Shown here in pieces: positions 53,891 to 62,506 of a stretch of DNA of 64,000 nt. The translations under genes and the position numbers were made by a program. How positions within the stretch are numbered: position 1 is the stretch's first letter; each line of letters begins with the position of its first letter. The DNA is taken from assembly GCF_001307275.1 (NCBI RefSeq), contig NZ_CP012831.1, forward strand, positions 5,138,501-5,202,500, read 5' to 3'. The notes beneath the pieces are model-generated. The model had not been told where the DNA came from. It saw only the letters and a list, made by a program, of their open reading frames with translations, and searched no databases. This DNA comes from Pseudomonas fluorescens (GTDB taxonomy: Bacteria > Pseudomonadota > Gammaproteobacteria > Pseudomonadales > Pseudomonadaceae).

Positions 53891-54943
53891 ATGCGAATCG
53901 GACTAGTCGGCTACGGCAAGGGTGGGCGGTTCTTTCATGCGCCGCTGATCAGCAGTCTGCCGGGGGCTACGTTCGTCGGCGTGGTGACCCGGTCCGCCGA
54001 GCGCCGCCAACAATTGGCCAGCGATCACCCGCAGGCCCAGGCCTTCGACACCCTCGAACAATTGGTAGCGGCCGGTGTCGATGCGGTGGTGGTGTCCACG
54101 CCTTTGGACGGTCGCCCGGCCATTGTGATGCAGGCCATCGAACTCGGCGTGGCGGTGGTCAGCGACAAACCGTTCGCCCCTGACGCCGCGCAGGCCGAGA
54201 CGATGGTGTTGGCCGCCGAACGTCGCAACGTGCCCTTGAGCGTGTACCAGAACCGCCGCTGGGATTCGGATTTCCTGACCCTGCGCAAACTGTTGGCCTC
54301 CGGGGCGCTCGGGCAAGTCATTCGTTTCGAGTCGAGTGTCGAACGTTATTCGCCAACCTCGGTAGGCAAAGGCAGCGGTGGTGGGTTCCTGCGCGATTTG
54401 GGCAGCCACTTGGTGGACCAGGCGCTGCAACTGTTCGGGCCGGTGGTGCGGGTCTACGCCGAGCTGGACTACCGACAGCCGGACCAGGTGTTCGACAACG
54501 GTTTCTTCATGTCCTTGACTCATGCCAGCGGCGTAGTCTCCCACTTGAGCGGCAATTGCGTGCAAAACGCACCGCGTCCGCGCTTTCGGGTCAACGGCAC
54601 CCAGGGCTGCTACACCGTCGACGGCTTGGACGGGCAGGAGGCTCAGGCATTGGCCGGCCTGAGCCCAGCGACCGAGGGCGAGCGCTGGGGGGCTGAAGAA
54701 CATCGGCGCTGGGGCTGGTTCGAACACGGCACCGAGCGCGAGCGGGTGACCTCGGAGCGTGGCTGCTGGCTGACGTTCTACCAACACTTGCAAAGCGCGT
54801 TGCAGGGCACTGGCCCGCTGCCGGTGGAGGCCCGTGATGCGTTGGCGACCACCCGCATCCTCGACGCCGCCAGGCAGAGTGCCGGGCAGGGCGAAGTGGT
54901 GCGGTTGTCCACTCCAGTGGGTCATGGAATAAAAAACGAATAA
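53891..54943 (+). CDS. Gfo/Idh/MocA-family oxidoreductase (IolW/YdgJ-like)
   Basis: 350 residues. Nucleotide-binding loop GLVGYGKGGRFFHAPLI near residue 4, catalytic-lysine motif SDKPFAPDA near 95, and a C-terminal substrate domain (FLRDLGSHLVDQALQLFG). This subgroup, with the GxGxxxxxFHAP start, includes scyllo-inositol dehydrogenases such as YdgJ/IolW, so it may let the cell use or make scyllo-inositol. Sequence alone does not decide the substrate. It follows iolG after two REP pairs and has GGAG before its ATG. Confidence 0.8.
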   Translation: MRIGLVGYGKGGRFFHAPLISSLPGATFVGVVTRSAERRQQLASDHPQAQAFDTLEQLVAAGVDAVVVSTPLDGRPAIVMQAIELGVAVVSDKPFAPDAAQAETMVLAAERRNVPLSVYQNRRWDSDFLTLRKLLASGALGQVIRFESSVERYSPTSVGKGSGGGFLRDLGSHLVDQALQLFGPVVRVYAELDYRQPDQVFDNGFFMSLTHASGVVSHLSGNCVQNAPRPRFRVNGTQGCYTVDGLDGQEAQALAGLSPATEGERWGAEEHRRWGWFEHGTERERVTSERGCWLTFYQHLQSALQGTGPLPVEARDALATTRILDAARQSAGQGEVVRLSTPVGHGIKNE

Positions 54944-54963
54944 AATTCTAAAATCAGTTGATA

Positions 54964-54979
54964 TGGAAAATATTTTCCA
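54964..54979. promoter_or_regulatory. Candidate IolR operator upstream of importer genes
   Basis: TGGAAAATATTTTCCA, a perfect 16-base palindrome of the form TGGAA-N6-TTCCA matching the site at 44162-44177. It starts 20 bases after the preceding gene and 310 bases before the binding-protein gene, marking a separate promoter for the importer. Confidence 0.65.
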
Positions 54980-55085
54980 ATAAAGTCGATTCCAGGTTAC
55001 CGACAACCCTGTTTGTCTTCCGCCAAGCCAGCCTTGAACGGATGACAGACGAAACAAAAACAAGAAACACAGCTAGGTACCGTCG

Positions 55086-55238
55086 ATGAAAACCTTCAGC
55101 CGCTCTGCGTTTCACCTGCCACGTCTGCTGCGCCTGTCCGCAGCCTTTCCTCTGTTCGAATCCCTGTGTATCCAGCGCAACGGCGCCGTGGTCTGTTGCA
55201 TGCCCGGCGCGCCCATCGTGCGCTTGCCCCGTTCCTGA
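55086..55238 (+). CDS. Possible 50-residue small ORF in importer leader
   Basis: ATG 55086 to TGA 55238 (MKTFSRSAFHLPRLLRLSAA, then a segment with three cysteines). It lies between the palindrome at 54964 and the importer binding-protein gene, and ends 51 bases before that gene. Its ribosome-binding site is weak (AGGTACCG). It could be a small protein or a leader peptide; I recognise no family. Nothing else is evident in the 346-base gap. Confidence 0.25.
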   Translation: MKTFSRSAFHLPRLLRLSAAFPLFESLCIQRNGAVVCCMPGAPIVRLPRS

Positions 55239-55289
55239 TCCGCTACGCCTTATCCATAAAACCAACAAAAAAGTGGAGAAAGACCGTTC

Positions 55290-56216
55290 ATGAAGACCAA
55301 GACCCGTATCGCCTCGCTGGCCCTGTCGTTGATGCTCACCAGCGGCGCTGCCCTGGCGGACCTGAAGATCGGCGTCAGCATGTCCCAGTTTGATGACACC
55401 TGGTTGACCTACCTGCGCGAATCCATGGACAAGAAAGCCAAGTCCCTGCCGGACGGCGTCACCCTGCAGTTCGAAGATGCCCGCAGCGACGTGGTCAAGC
55501 AGCTGAGCCAGGTGGAAAGCTTCATCAGCCAGAAGGTCGATGCGCTCATCGTCAACCCGGTGGACACCGCCGCGACCCAGCGCATCACCAAGGCCGCCGT
55601 GGCGGCCGGCATCCCGCTGGTGTACGTCAACCGCCGCCCGGACGATCCGAAGTTACCGGAAGGCGTGGTCACCGTGGCCTCCGACGACCTGGAAGCCGGT
55701 CGCATGCAGATGCAATACCTGGCTGAAAAAATGGGCGGCAAGGGCAACATCGTGATCCTCTTGGGTGACCTGGCCAACAACTCCACCGCCAACCGCACCA
55801 AGGGCGTCAAGGACGTGCTGGCCAAGTACCCGGGCATCAAGATCGAACAGGAACAGACCGGCATCTGGTTGCGCGACAAGGGCATGACCCTGGTCAACGA
55901 CTGGCTGACCCAGGGACGCGAGTTCCAGGCGGTGGTGGCCAACAACGACGAGATGGCCATTGGCGCCGCGATGGCACTCAAGCAAGCGGGCACCGAGAAA
56001 GGAAGCGTGTTGATTGCCGGGGTCGATGGCACGCCGGACGGTTTGAACGCGATCAAGAAAGGCGAAATGGCGGTCTCGGTGTTCCAGGACGCCAAGGGCC
56101 AGGCCGATGGTTCGATCGACACGGCGGTGAAAATGGTCAAGAAGCAGCCGGTCGAGCAGGCTGTCTGGGTGCCGTACCGCCTGATCACGCCGGAAAACGT
56201 CGATCAGTTCAAGTGA
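55290..56216 (+). CDS. Sugar ABC transporter substrate-binding protein (inositol type)
   Basis: 308 residues with a Sec signal peptide (about 1-23, ending ALA/D). Peripla_BP_4/ribose-binding fold: DLKIGVSMSQFDDTWLTYLR, DALIVNPVDTAA, YVNRRPDD, NNDEMAIGAAMALKQAG, GVDGTPDGL. It delivers sugar or polyol to the ABC importer encoded next. Placement behind the iol genes and the shared operator make myo-inositol the likely ligand. GGAG-like sequence precedes the ATG. Confidence 0.88.
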   Translation: MKTKTRIASLALSLMLTSGAALADLKIGVSMSQFDDTWLTYLRESMDKKAKSLPDGVTLQFEDARSDVVKQLSQVESFISQKVDALIVNPVDTAATQRITKAAVAAGIPLVYVNRRPDDPKLPEGVVTVASDDLEAGRMQMQYLAEKMGGKGNIVILLGDLANNSTANRTKGVKDVLAKYPGIKIEQEQTGIWLRDKGMTLVNDWLTQGREFQAVVANNDEMAIGAAMALKQAGTEKGSVLIAGVDGTPDGLNAIKKGEMAVSVFQDAKGQADGSIDTAVKMVKKQPVEQAVWVPYRLITPENVDQFK

Positions 56217-56290
56217 CGTTCAACCCGGTCCCACCACAACAATAAGCAGGCAAGGTTGCAACGCCGACCTTGCCGAGGGAGTACCTGATC

Positions 56291-57844
56291 ATGTTCGCTT
56301 CAGCGACTGCTTCGAGCGCCCCGGCCATGACTTTCCAGCCGGATGTATCACTTGATGAGCCGTACCTGCTGGAAGTCGTCAATGTCAGCAAGGGCTTTCC
56401 CGGTGTGGTGGCCCTGTCCGATGTTCAATTGCGGGTACGCCCCGGTTCCGTGCTGGCCCTGATGGGCGAGAACGGTGCGGGCAAATCGACCTTGATGAAG
56501 ATCATCGCCGGCATCTATCAGCCCGACGCCGGTGAACTGCGCCTGCGCGGCAAGCCGGTGACGTTCGACACGCCGCTGGCGGCGTTGCAGGCCGGCATCG
56601 CGATGATCCATCAGGAACTGAACCTGATGCCCCACATGAGCATCGCCGAAAACATCTGGATCGGCCGCGAGCAGCTCAACGGCCTGCACATGGTCGACCA
56701 TGGCGAGATGCACCGTTGCACCGCCCGGCTGCTGGAGCGCCTGCGCATCAAGCTCGATCCCGAGGAGCAGGTGGGCAACCTGAGCATCGCCGAGCGGCAG
56801 ATGGTGGAGATTGCCAAGGCCGTTTCGTATGACTCCGACATCCTGATCATGGACGAGCCGACCTCGGCCATCACCGAGACCGAAGTCGCCCACCTGTTCT
56901 CGATCATTGCCGACCTCAAGTCCCAGGGTAAGGGCATCATCTACATCACCCACAAGATGAACGAAGTGTTCGCCATCGCCGATGAAGTGGCGGTGTTTCG
57001 CGACGGCGCCTACATCGGCCTGCAACGGGCCGACAGCATGGATGGCGACAGCCTGATTTCGATGATGGTCGGGCGCGAACTGAGCCAGTTGTTCCCGGTG
57101 CGGGAGCAACCCATCGGTGAGTTGGTGCTGTCGGTGCGCGACCTGAGCCTGGACGGCATTTTCAAAGGCGTGTCCTTCGACCTGCATGCCGGGGAGATCC
57201 TGGGCATCGCCGGGTTGATGGGCTCGGGCCGGACCAACGTGGCCGAGGCGATTTTCGGCGTGACCCCGAGCACTGGCGGCGAGATCCGGCTGGACGGCCA
57301 ACCCGTGCGCATCAGCGACCCCCACATGGCCATCGAGAAGGGCTTCGCGCTGTTGACCGAGGACCGCAAGCTCAGCGGCCTGTTCCCGTGCCTGTCGGTG
57401 CTGGAGAACATGGAGATGGCGGTGCTGCCCCATTACGTCGGCAACGGTTTCATCCAGCAGAAAGCCCTGCGCGCCTTGTGTGAGGACATGTGCAAGAAGC
57501 TGCGGGTCAAGACCCCGTCGCTGGAACAGTGCATCGATACCTTGTCCGGCGGCAACCAGCAGAAAGCGCTGCTGGCGCGCTGGCTGATGACCAACCCGCG
57601 CATCCTGATTCTCGACGAGCCGACCCGCGGCATCGATGTGGGCGCCAAGGCCGAGATCTATCGGCTGATTTCCTACCTCGCCAGCGAAGGCATGGCGGTG
57701 ATCATGATTTCCTCGGAACTGCCGGAAGTATTGGGCATGAGCGACCGGGTGATGGTGATGCACGAAGGTGACCTGATGGGCACCCTCGACCGCAGCGAAG
57801 CGACCCAGGAACGAGTGATGCAACTGGCTTCGGGCTTGTCCTGA
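56291..57844 (+). CDS. Sugar ABC transporter ATP-binding protein (duplicated)
   Basis: 517 residues from ATG 56291 (MFASATASSAPAM). Two ATPase halves. The first is complete: Walker A GENGAGKST, signature LSIAERQMVEIAKA, Walker B ILIMDEPTSAI. The second has a changed Walker A (GLMGSGRTNVAEAIFG), signature LSGGNQQKALLARWL and Walker B ILILDEPTRGIDVG. This is the RbsA/MglA-type carbohydrate importer ATPase, working with the binding protein and permease on either side. Confidence 0.92.
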   Translation: MFASATASSAPAMTFQPDVSLDEPYLLEVVNVSKGFPGVVALSDVQLRVRPGSVLALMGENGAGKSTLMKIIAGIYQPDAGELRLRGKPVTFDTPLAALQAGIAMIHQELNLMPHMSIAENIWIGREQLNGLHMVDHGEMHRCTARLLERLRIKLDPEEQVGNLSIAERQMVEIAKAVSYDSDILIMDEPTSAITETEVAHLFSIIADLKSQGKGIIYITHKMNEVFAIADEVAVFRDGAYIGLQRADSMDGDSLISMMVGRELSQLFPVREQPIGELVLSVRDLSLDGIFKGVSFDLHAGEILGIAGLMGSGRTNVAEAIFGVTPSTGGEIRLDGQPVRISDPHMAIEKGFALLTEDRKLSGLFPCLSVLENMEMAVLPHYVGNGFIQQKALRALCEDMCKKLRVKTPSLEQCIDTLSGGNQQKALLARWLMTNPRILILDEPTRGIDVGAKAEIYRLISYLASEGMAVIMISSELPEVLGMSDRVMVMHEGDLMGTLDRSEATQERVMQLASGLS

Positions 57845-57883
57845 TTGCCTGCTGGTAGAGAAGTGACATCGAGCAATATTCCC

Positions 57884-57966
57884 GTGGCGAGGGAGCTTGC
57901 TCCCGCTGGGGCGCGAAGCGGCCCTGTTCAAGAGCAACGGCGGCGCCCAGCGGCGACGAGCGCCCT
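57884..57966. repeat. Class I REP with degenerate partner
   Basis: GTGGCGAGGGAGCTTGCTCC is intact at the left. The right partner (CCCAGCGGCGACGAGCGCCC) is heavily changed. It lies between the ATPase and permease genes of the importer. Confidence 0.7.
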
Positions 57967-57993
57967 GGACAAAGAATAAAAAGGTGAATGGCT

Positions 57994-59016
57994 ATGAACG
58001 CGATACTGGAAAATAAACCCGCGGCAGCACCGACCCGGTCCCGGCGGCGCCTGCCGACGGAACTGAGCATCTTCCTGGTGCTGATCGGCATCGGCCTGGT
58101 GTTCGAAATGTTCGGCTGGATCATGCGTGACCAGAGTTTCCTGATGAACTCCCAGCGCCTGGTGTTGATGATCCTGCAAGTGTCGATCATCGGCCTGCTG
58201 GCCATCGGCGTGACCCAGGTGATCATCACCACCGGTATCGACTTGTCGTCCGGCTCGGTGCTGGCGCTGTCGGCGATGATCGCCGCCAGCCTGGCCCAGA
58301 CCTCGGACTTCGCCCGGGCGGTGTTTCCCTCACTGACGGATTTGCCGGTGTGGATCCCGGTGGTGGCGGGGCTCGGGGTGGGGCTGTTGGCCGGGGCGAT
58401 CAACGGCAGCATCATTGCCATTACCGGCATCCCGCCATTCATCGCCACCCTCGGCATGATGGTCTCGGCCCGTGGCCTGGCGCGCTACTACACCGAAGGC
58501 CAGCCGGTGAGCATGTTGTCCGATTCCTACACCGCGATCGGCCATGGTGCCATGCCGGTGATCATCTTCCTGGTGGTGGCGGTGATCTTCCACATTGCCC
58601 TGCGCTACACCAAGTATGGCAAGTACACCTACGCCATTGGCGGCAACATGCAGGCGGCGCGGACCTCGGGCATCAACGTCAAGCGCCACCTGGTGATCGT
58701 CTACAGCATTGCCGGGTTGCTGGCGGGCTTGGCCGGCGTGGTGGCTTCGGCGCGAGCGGCGACCGGGCAGGCGGGCATGGGCATGTCCTACGAACTGGAC
58801 GCGATTGCGGCGGCGGTGATCGGCGGCACCAGCCTGGCGGGCGGGGTGGGGCGCATCACCGGGACCGTGATCGGGGCGCTGATCCTGGGGGTGATGGCCA
58901 GCGGCTTTACCTTCGTCGGTGTCGATGCCTATATCCAGGACATCATCAAGGGCTTGATCATCGTCGTGGCAGTGGTCATCGACCAGTACCGGAACAAGCG
59001 CAAACTCAAGCGTTGA
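57994..59016 (+). CDS. Sugar ABC transporter permease
   Basis: 340 residues from ATG 57994 (MNAILENKPAAAPTRSRRR), preferred to the ATG six bases earlier because AAGGTG is then seven bases upstream. BPD_transp_2 permease with eight to ten membrane segments: QVIITTGIDLSSGSVLALS, GLLAGAINGSIIAITGIPPF, and GRITGTVIGALILGVMASG near the C-terminus. It completes the inositol-type importer and ends in basic residues (NKRKLKR). Confidence 0.92.
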   Translation: MNAILENKPAAAPTRSRRRLPTELSIFLVLIGIGLVFEMFGWIMRDQSFLMNSQRLVLMILQVSIIGLLAIGVTQVIITTGIDLSSGSVLALSAMIAASLAQTSDFARAVFPSLTDLPVWIPVVAGLGVGLLAGAINGSIIAITGIPPFIATLGMMVSARGLARYYTEGQPVSMLSDSYTAIGHGAMPVIIFLVVAVIFHIALRYTKYGKYTYAIGGNMQAARTSGINVKRHLVIVYSIAGLLAGLAGVVASARAATGQAGMGMSYELDAIAAAVIGGTSLAGGVGRITGTVIGALILGVMASGFTFVGVDAYIQDIIKGLIIVVAVVIDQYRNKRKLKR

Positions 59017-59037
59017 TCCCCTGAGGTTGCGACAAAG

Positions 59038-59060
59038 CGCCACGCCTGACCCGCGTGGCG
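59038..59060 (+). terminator. Hairpin after importer permease gene
   Basis: CGCCACGC, seven-base loop, GCGTGGCG, 21 bases after the stop. Only a broken T-rich stretch follows (TTGCCATTTGTCTTCTT), so it is a weak intrinsic terminator at best. The rest of the 59017-59343 gap holds a second hairpin at 59275-59303 (GAGCGT..ACGCTC with GCAGC-TGC-GCTGC inside), just upstream of the DksA-like gene. Confidence 0.5.
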
Positions 59061-59343
59061 TTGCCATTTGTCTTCTTAATACAGCCATTGCACCGAATTT
59101 CTTGTTATAAACGCACTCCGATGACTGCCAAAAGCCTGTCAGAGAACATTTGAGGGGGTTGTCGGACATTTTCCCTATGTTTTCAGTTGCTGAGGCCTCG
59201 ACTCGGCCTTAGACTGCCGCCCCTCGTAAATTGAGTGCCGGGTGGCGCTTGGAATAGACGGCGCCTTTCCCGATGAGCGTGGCAGCTGCGCTGCGGGACG
59301 CTCCATAATTCGCCTTAATGCACGTTTTTTTATAGAGAAATCA

Positions 59344-59748
59344 ATGACAAAGGAAAAGTTGCTGGCCATGCCGGCGGATGACTACATGAATGCCGAGCAG
59401 CTGGCTTTCTTCACCAAGCTGTTGCAGAACATGAAGGTCGAAACCCACGAGCGCATCGAACAGAACCGAATCGCCATTGAAAGCCTGGACACCCCGGCCG
59501 ACCCGGCGGACGCTGCTTCCGTAGAAGAAGAGCGTACCTGGCTGGTCAACGCCATCGATCGCGACCAGCGCATGCTGCCTCAACTGGAGCAGGCCCTGGA
59601 CCGCATCAACGACGACAGCTTCGGCTGGTGCGACGACAGCGGCGAGCCGATCGGCCTCAAGCGCCTGCTGATCAGTCCGACCACCAAGTACTGCATCGAA
59701 GCCCAGGAACGTCACGAACAGATCGACAAGCACCAGCGTCAGGCCTGA
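59344..59748 (+). CDS. DksA/TraR-family RNA polymerase-binding protein, zinc-site deficient
   Basis: 134 residues from ATG 59344 (MTKEKLLAMPADDYMNAEQL). The coiled-coil tip motif DxxDxA is present (DPADAA, near residue 55), so interaction with the polymerase secondary channel is expected. In the C-terminal finger only two of the four zinc cysteines remain (FGWCDDSGEP and KYCIEAQE, with Ser and Ala at the other two positions). Length and the lost cysteines match the P. aeruginosa paralogue DksA2, which works when zinc is scarce. I found no clear Zur box upstream. Confidence 0.85.
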   Translation: MTKEKLLAMPADDYMNAEQLAFFTKLLQNMKVETHERIEQNRIAIESLDTPADPADAASVEEERTWLVNAIDRDQRMLPQLEQALDRINDDSFGWCDDSGEPIGLKRLLISPTTKYCIEAQERHEQIDKHQRQA

Positions 59749-59763
59749 TTCGCGTTTTCCGAA

Positions 59764-59802
59764 AAAAGATCGCGACCTTTTGACGAAGGCCGCGATCTTT
59801 TG
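59764..59802 (+). terminator. Intrinsic terminator after the DksA-like gene
   Basis: AAAAGATCGCG and CGCGATCTTTT arms around a loop of about 15 bases, 16 bases after the stop. The A-rich left and T-rich right sides would work in both directions. Confidence 0.75.
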
Positions 59803-59927
59803 CTTTCGCCCGTGGCTGTTCGTCTACTTCCGTTGACCTGCTGCAAGAACACGACTAATGGACCATGGATAATGGCTCGGTAGTGGCGTTTAATGCGGTC
59901 ATAACAACGAGAGTGTGGGTGACGAAC

Positions 59928-61532
59928 ATGGCGACAGACGGAACGCTGGCGGGTGCGGTGCCGGCCTCGGAACCTGTGACAAAAGGCGCGGCGCGCTGGC
60001 TGACGCCGACCTTGCAGAGCCTCGCCCTGGCCTTGCTGCTGTGCGGCATGGCCCTGGGCGGCTGGTCGCTGTACCTGGGCCTGCCGCTGGTCATGCTCAT
60101 CGTCTGGTTGCCGCGCCTGCGTTCGCGCGTGGCCGCGGCACCCGCAGCCACGACCGACACATTGGCCGAGTTGACCCGCGACCTGTCCTACACCACCAGC
60201 CATAACGCGCTGTCGGCGGCCGGCGTCGCCTATTCGGTCAAGCAACTGGCCGGCAAGGTCCAGTCCCAACTCGATGCGGCGGCGCAGATCGTCAGCAATG
60301 CCGAATCGATGATCGCCACTGAACAGGCCACTTCGCAACTCAGCCAGCAGGCCTTGGGCGCTGCCAGCGAGGCCCATCGCAGCAGCGTGGCCGGGCGTAG
60401 CGAACTGGTGGAGTCCATCAGCCGCATGCACCAGCTCAGCCAGCGCGCCAATGACAGCCGTGAGTTGATCGAAGCCTTGAGCGTACGCAGCGATGAAATC
60501 CAGCGAGTCAGCCTGGTGATCCAATCGATTGCCAGCCAGACCAACCTGCTGGCGTTGAACGCGGCCATCGAGGCGGCCCGGGCCGGTGAGCATGGCCGTG
60601 GGTTCGCGGTGGTGGCCGATGAGGTCCGCGGCCTGGCCGGGCGCACCGCCGCGGCGACCGGCGAAGTCGGGGTGATGGTGGCCGACATCCAGCAGCGCAC
60701 GACCCAGGTGGTGGAGCAGATCCGTCAATTGGCCGCTGACCTGGACAGCGGCGTGCAGCAGGTGGAGCACACCGGCCAGCACCTGGAAAACATTGCCAGG
60801 CTTGCAGAAGGGGTCGAGACCCAGGTCAGCGCCATCGCCCAGGGCACCGACACCAACCGCGAACAACTCGACAGCCTGTTCCACGCCATCGAGCAGATGC
60901 GCAGTGACCTGTCCATCAGCGACCAGCAGACCCAGCGCCTGGCCGAGGCGGCGGTGCAGATGGAAGGCCAGGCCGAAACCATCAGCGAACGCCTGGCCGA
61001 GGTGGGGCTCGACGATTATCACCAACGGGTCTACGACCTGGCGCGGGAAGGGGCGAGCCAGATCGCCGCGCAGTTCGAGGCCGACATCGACCAGGGCCGT
61101 GTCAGCCTGGAGGACTTGTTCGACCGTAATTACCAGCCGATTCCCAATACCCAACCGGCCAAATTCCAGACCCGTTTCGACCGTTACACCGACCAGGTCC
61201 TGCCGGCGATCCAGGAACCGTTGCTGACCCGCCACGAGGGGCTGGTGTTTGCGATTGCCTGCACCCAACAGGGCTACGTACCGACCCACAACAAGGCGTT
61301 CAGCCAGCCACTGACCGGCGATCCCCAGGTGGACACGCTGAATAATCGCACCAAGCGCAAATTCTCCGATCGCACCGGGATTCGTTGCGGCAGCCACCAG
61401 CAACCCGTATTGCTCCAGACTTACACCCGGGACACGGGGGAGTTGATGCACGATCTTTCCGTACCGATCATGCTCAAGGGCCGTCATTGGGGAGGCTTGC
61501 GGTTGGGCTACAAACCCGAGAAGCCGCGTTAG
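59928..61532 (+). CDS. Methyl-accepting chemotaxis protein with C-terminal extra domain
   Basis: 534 residues from ATG 59928 (MATDGTLAGAV); an in-frame ATG at 59865 is possible, and neither has a strong ribosome-binding site. Two closely spaced membrane helices at about 26-66 leave almost no periplasmic loop. The signalling hairpin tip is at about 200-240 (IASQTNLLALNAAIEAARAG, GRGFAVVADEVRGLAGRTA). The last ~180 residues form another domain (HNKAFSQPLTGD, NNRTKRKFSDRTGIRCG, LSVPIMLKGRHWGGLRLGY), a cytoplasmic sensor-like part found in some Pseudomonas receptors. It probably senses an internal or membrane-derived cue. Ligand unknown. Confidence 0.85.
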   Translation: MATDGTLAGAVPASEPVTKGAARWLTPTLQSLALALLLCGMALGGWSLYLGLPLVMLIVWLPRLRSRVAAAPAATTDTLAELTRDLSYTTSHNALSAAGVAYSVKQLAGKVQSQLDAAAQIVSNAESMIATEQATSQLSQQALGAASEAHRSSVAGRSELVESISRMHQLSQRANDSRELIEALSVRSDEIQRVSLVIQSIASQTNLLALNAAIEAARAGEHGRGFAVVADEVRGLAGRTAAATGEVGVMVADIQQRTTQVVEQIRQLAADLDSGVQQVEHTGQHLENIARLAEGVETQVSAIAQGTDTNREQLDSLFHAIEQMRSDLSISDQQTQRLAEAAVQMEGQAETISERLAEVGLDDYHQRVYDLAREGASQIAAQFEADIDQGRVSLEDLFDRNYQPIPNTQPAKFQTRFDRYTDQVLPAIQEPLLTRHEGLVFAIACTQQGYVPTHNKAFSQPLTGDPQVDTLNNRTKRKFSDRTGIRCGSHQQPVLLQTYTRDTGELMHDLSVPIMLKGRHWGGLRLGYKPEKPR

Positions 61533-61572
61533 GCCTGATTGCAGGTGGTGGGATTCCTGCCACCGCAATCCA

Positions 61573-61747
61573 GTGGCGAGGGAGCTTGCTCCCGCTGGGC
61601 TTGTGTAGGAGCTGCCGAAGGCTGCGATCTTTTGAGCTTTCGCTTGGGATCCAAGTGTCTGGGGAAAGATCGCAGCCTCGTTGCACTCGACAGCTCCTAC
61701 GCAGCTCCTACGGGGCGCAGTCGAGCGGGAGCAAGCTCCCTCGCCAC
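61573..61747. repeat. Nested REP structure
   Basis: Outer class I pair: GTGGCGAGGGAGCTTGCTCC at 61573 and its inverse ending 61747. Inside lies an inverted pair of the third class: TGTAGGAGCTGCCGAAGGCTGCGATC from 61603 and GATCGCAGCC...GACAGCTCCTAC to 61700. One repeat has probably inserted into, or been copied between, the arms of another. Confidence 0.75.
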
Positions 61748-61819
61748 AAGAGCAGCCTTGCACTCAGTCAAAGGTCCTGGCTGCTATAGCTGTCTTGTCC
61801 CTGGCCAAAGGTCTGGCTG

Positions 61820-62056
61820 CTATTTACCGTCGTGCAGCCGCACGTTCAGTTGATCCACCAGCACCGCCTCTTCGCCGTCGGCCAGCAGCCATTCGCGCAG
61901 CAGGTCTTTTTGCTGGTCCGACCAGAAGTCGGCTTCCACCAGCTTGATCTCCGGCGCCAATGGGTGTGCGACGATGAAATCGTCGATGGCGTTGCCGTCC
62001 GAGGGCAGGCCGAGTTGGTCGAACAAGGTGCTGAGTTCGTGAGAAGGTTGTTCCAT
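61820..62056 (-). CDS. DUF2789 family protein
   Basis: 78 residues from ATG 62056 (MEQPSHELSTLFDQLGLPSD), with GGAG upstream. It matches the small, acidic, helical DUF2789 family common in Pseudomonas (HPLAPEIKLVEADFW, VDQLNVRLHDG). Function unknown. It is the last of three short genes on this strand; spacing does not suggest tight coupling. Confidence 0.82.
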   Translation of the reverse strand: MEQPSHELSTLFDQLGLPSDGNAIDDFIVAHPLAPEIKLVEADFWSDQQKDLLREWLLADGEEAVLVDQLNVRLHDGK

Positions 62057-62144
62057 GGAAGTCTCCTTTGGGTGGGGGCGCCGTCGTGGCGCCTCGGGGC
62101 TTACCTTTATCTGAGGCAAGCGGTCACCAGGAGTTCGATTGGAA

Positions 62145-62375
62145 TCAGGCTTTCAAGGCCCCTTCATCCACGGCGGCCTTCAACGCCCTGGCTGCTTCCC
62201 TGGCCGCCTCGGCCGCGAGCTGCGAAGTCTTGAACCAGCGATCCTTTTCCACCTGGTGGCAACTGACGGTGGTCAACGGTGGCTTGGCACGCATCACGAT
62301 GACGGCCTGGAACTCGCCTTCGACTTCTCTGGCTTCGCCCCGGATAAAAAACTCGCCAATATCAAATTCCGTCAC
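62145..62375 (-). CDS. Small hypothetical protein, GTG start
   Basis: 76 residues from GTG 62375 (first residues VTEFDIGEFFIRGEAREVEG), chosen because AGGAGAAGG lies at good distance upstream; an ATG at 62399 would overlap that site. The C-terminus is an alanine-rich helix (ASQLAAEAAREAARALKAAV-like). No domain is recognised. Probably real because of the ribosome-binding site and compact, charged composition. Confidence 0.6.
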   Translation of the reverse strand: MTEFDIGEFFIRGEAREVEGEFQAVIVMRAKPPLTTVSCHQVEKDRWFKTSQLAAEAAREAARALKAAVDEGALKA

Positions 62376-62506
62376 GTCGCGCCTTCTCCTCGAAACCATT
62401 ATGGGTGCGCGAACCGCCGATTCACGACGGTCTTCGCTGGGCGGGCAGTATGGCAGCAGTTGCCTGTCGGCGGCTGAGTTAAGTCATGGACGGGCACATA
62501 TGCGTT

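Noticed and set aside
18561..61747. Repeated palindromes as a CRISPR array.
   Set aside because: They are scattered inverted pairs in intergenic gaps, without regular spacers and without cas genes.
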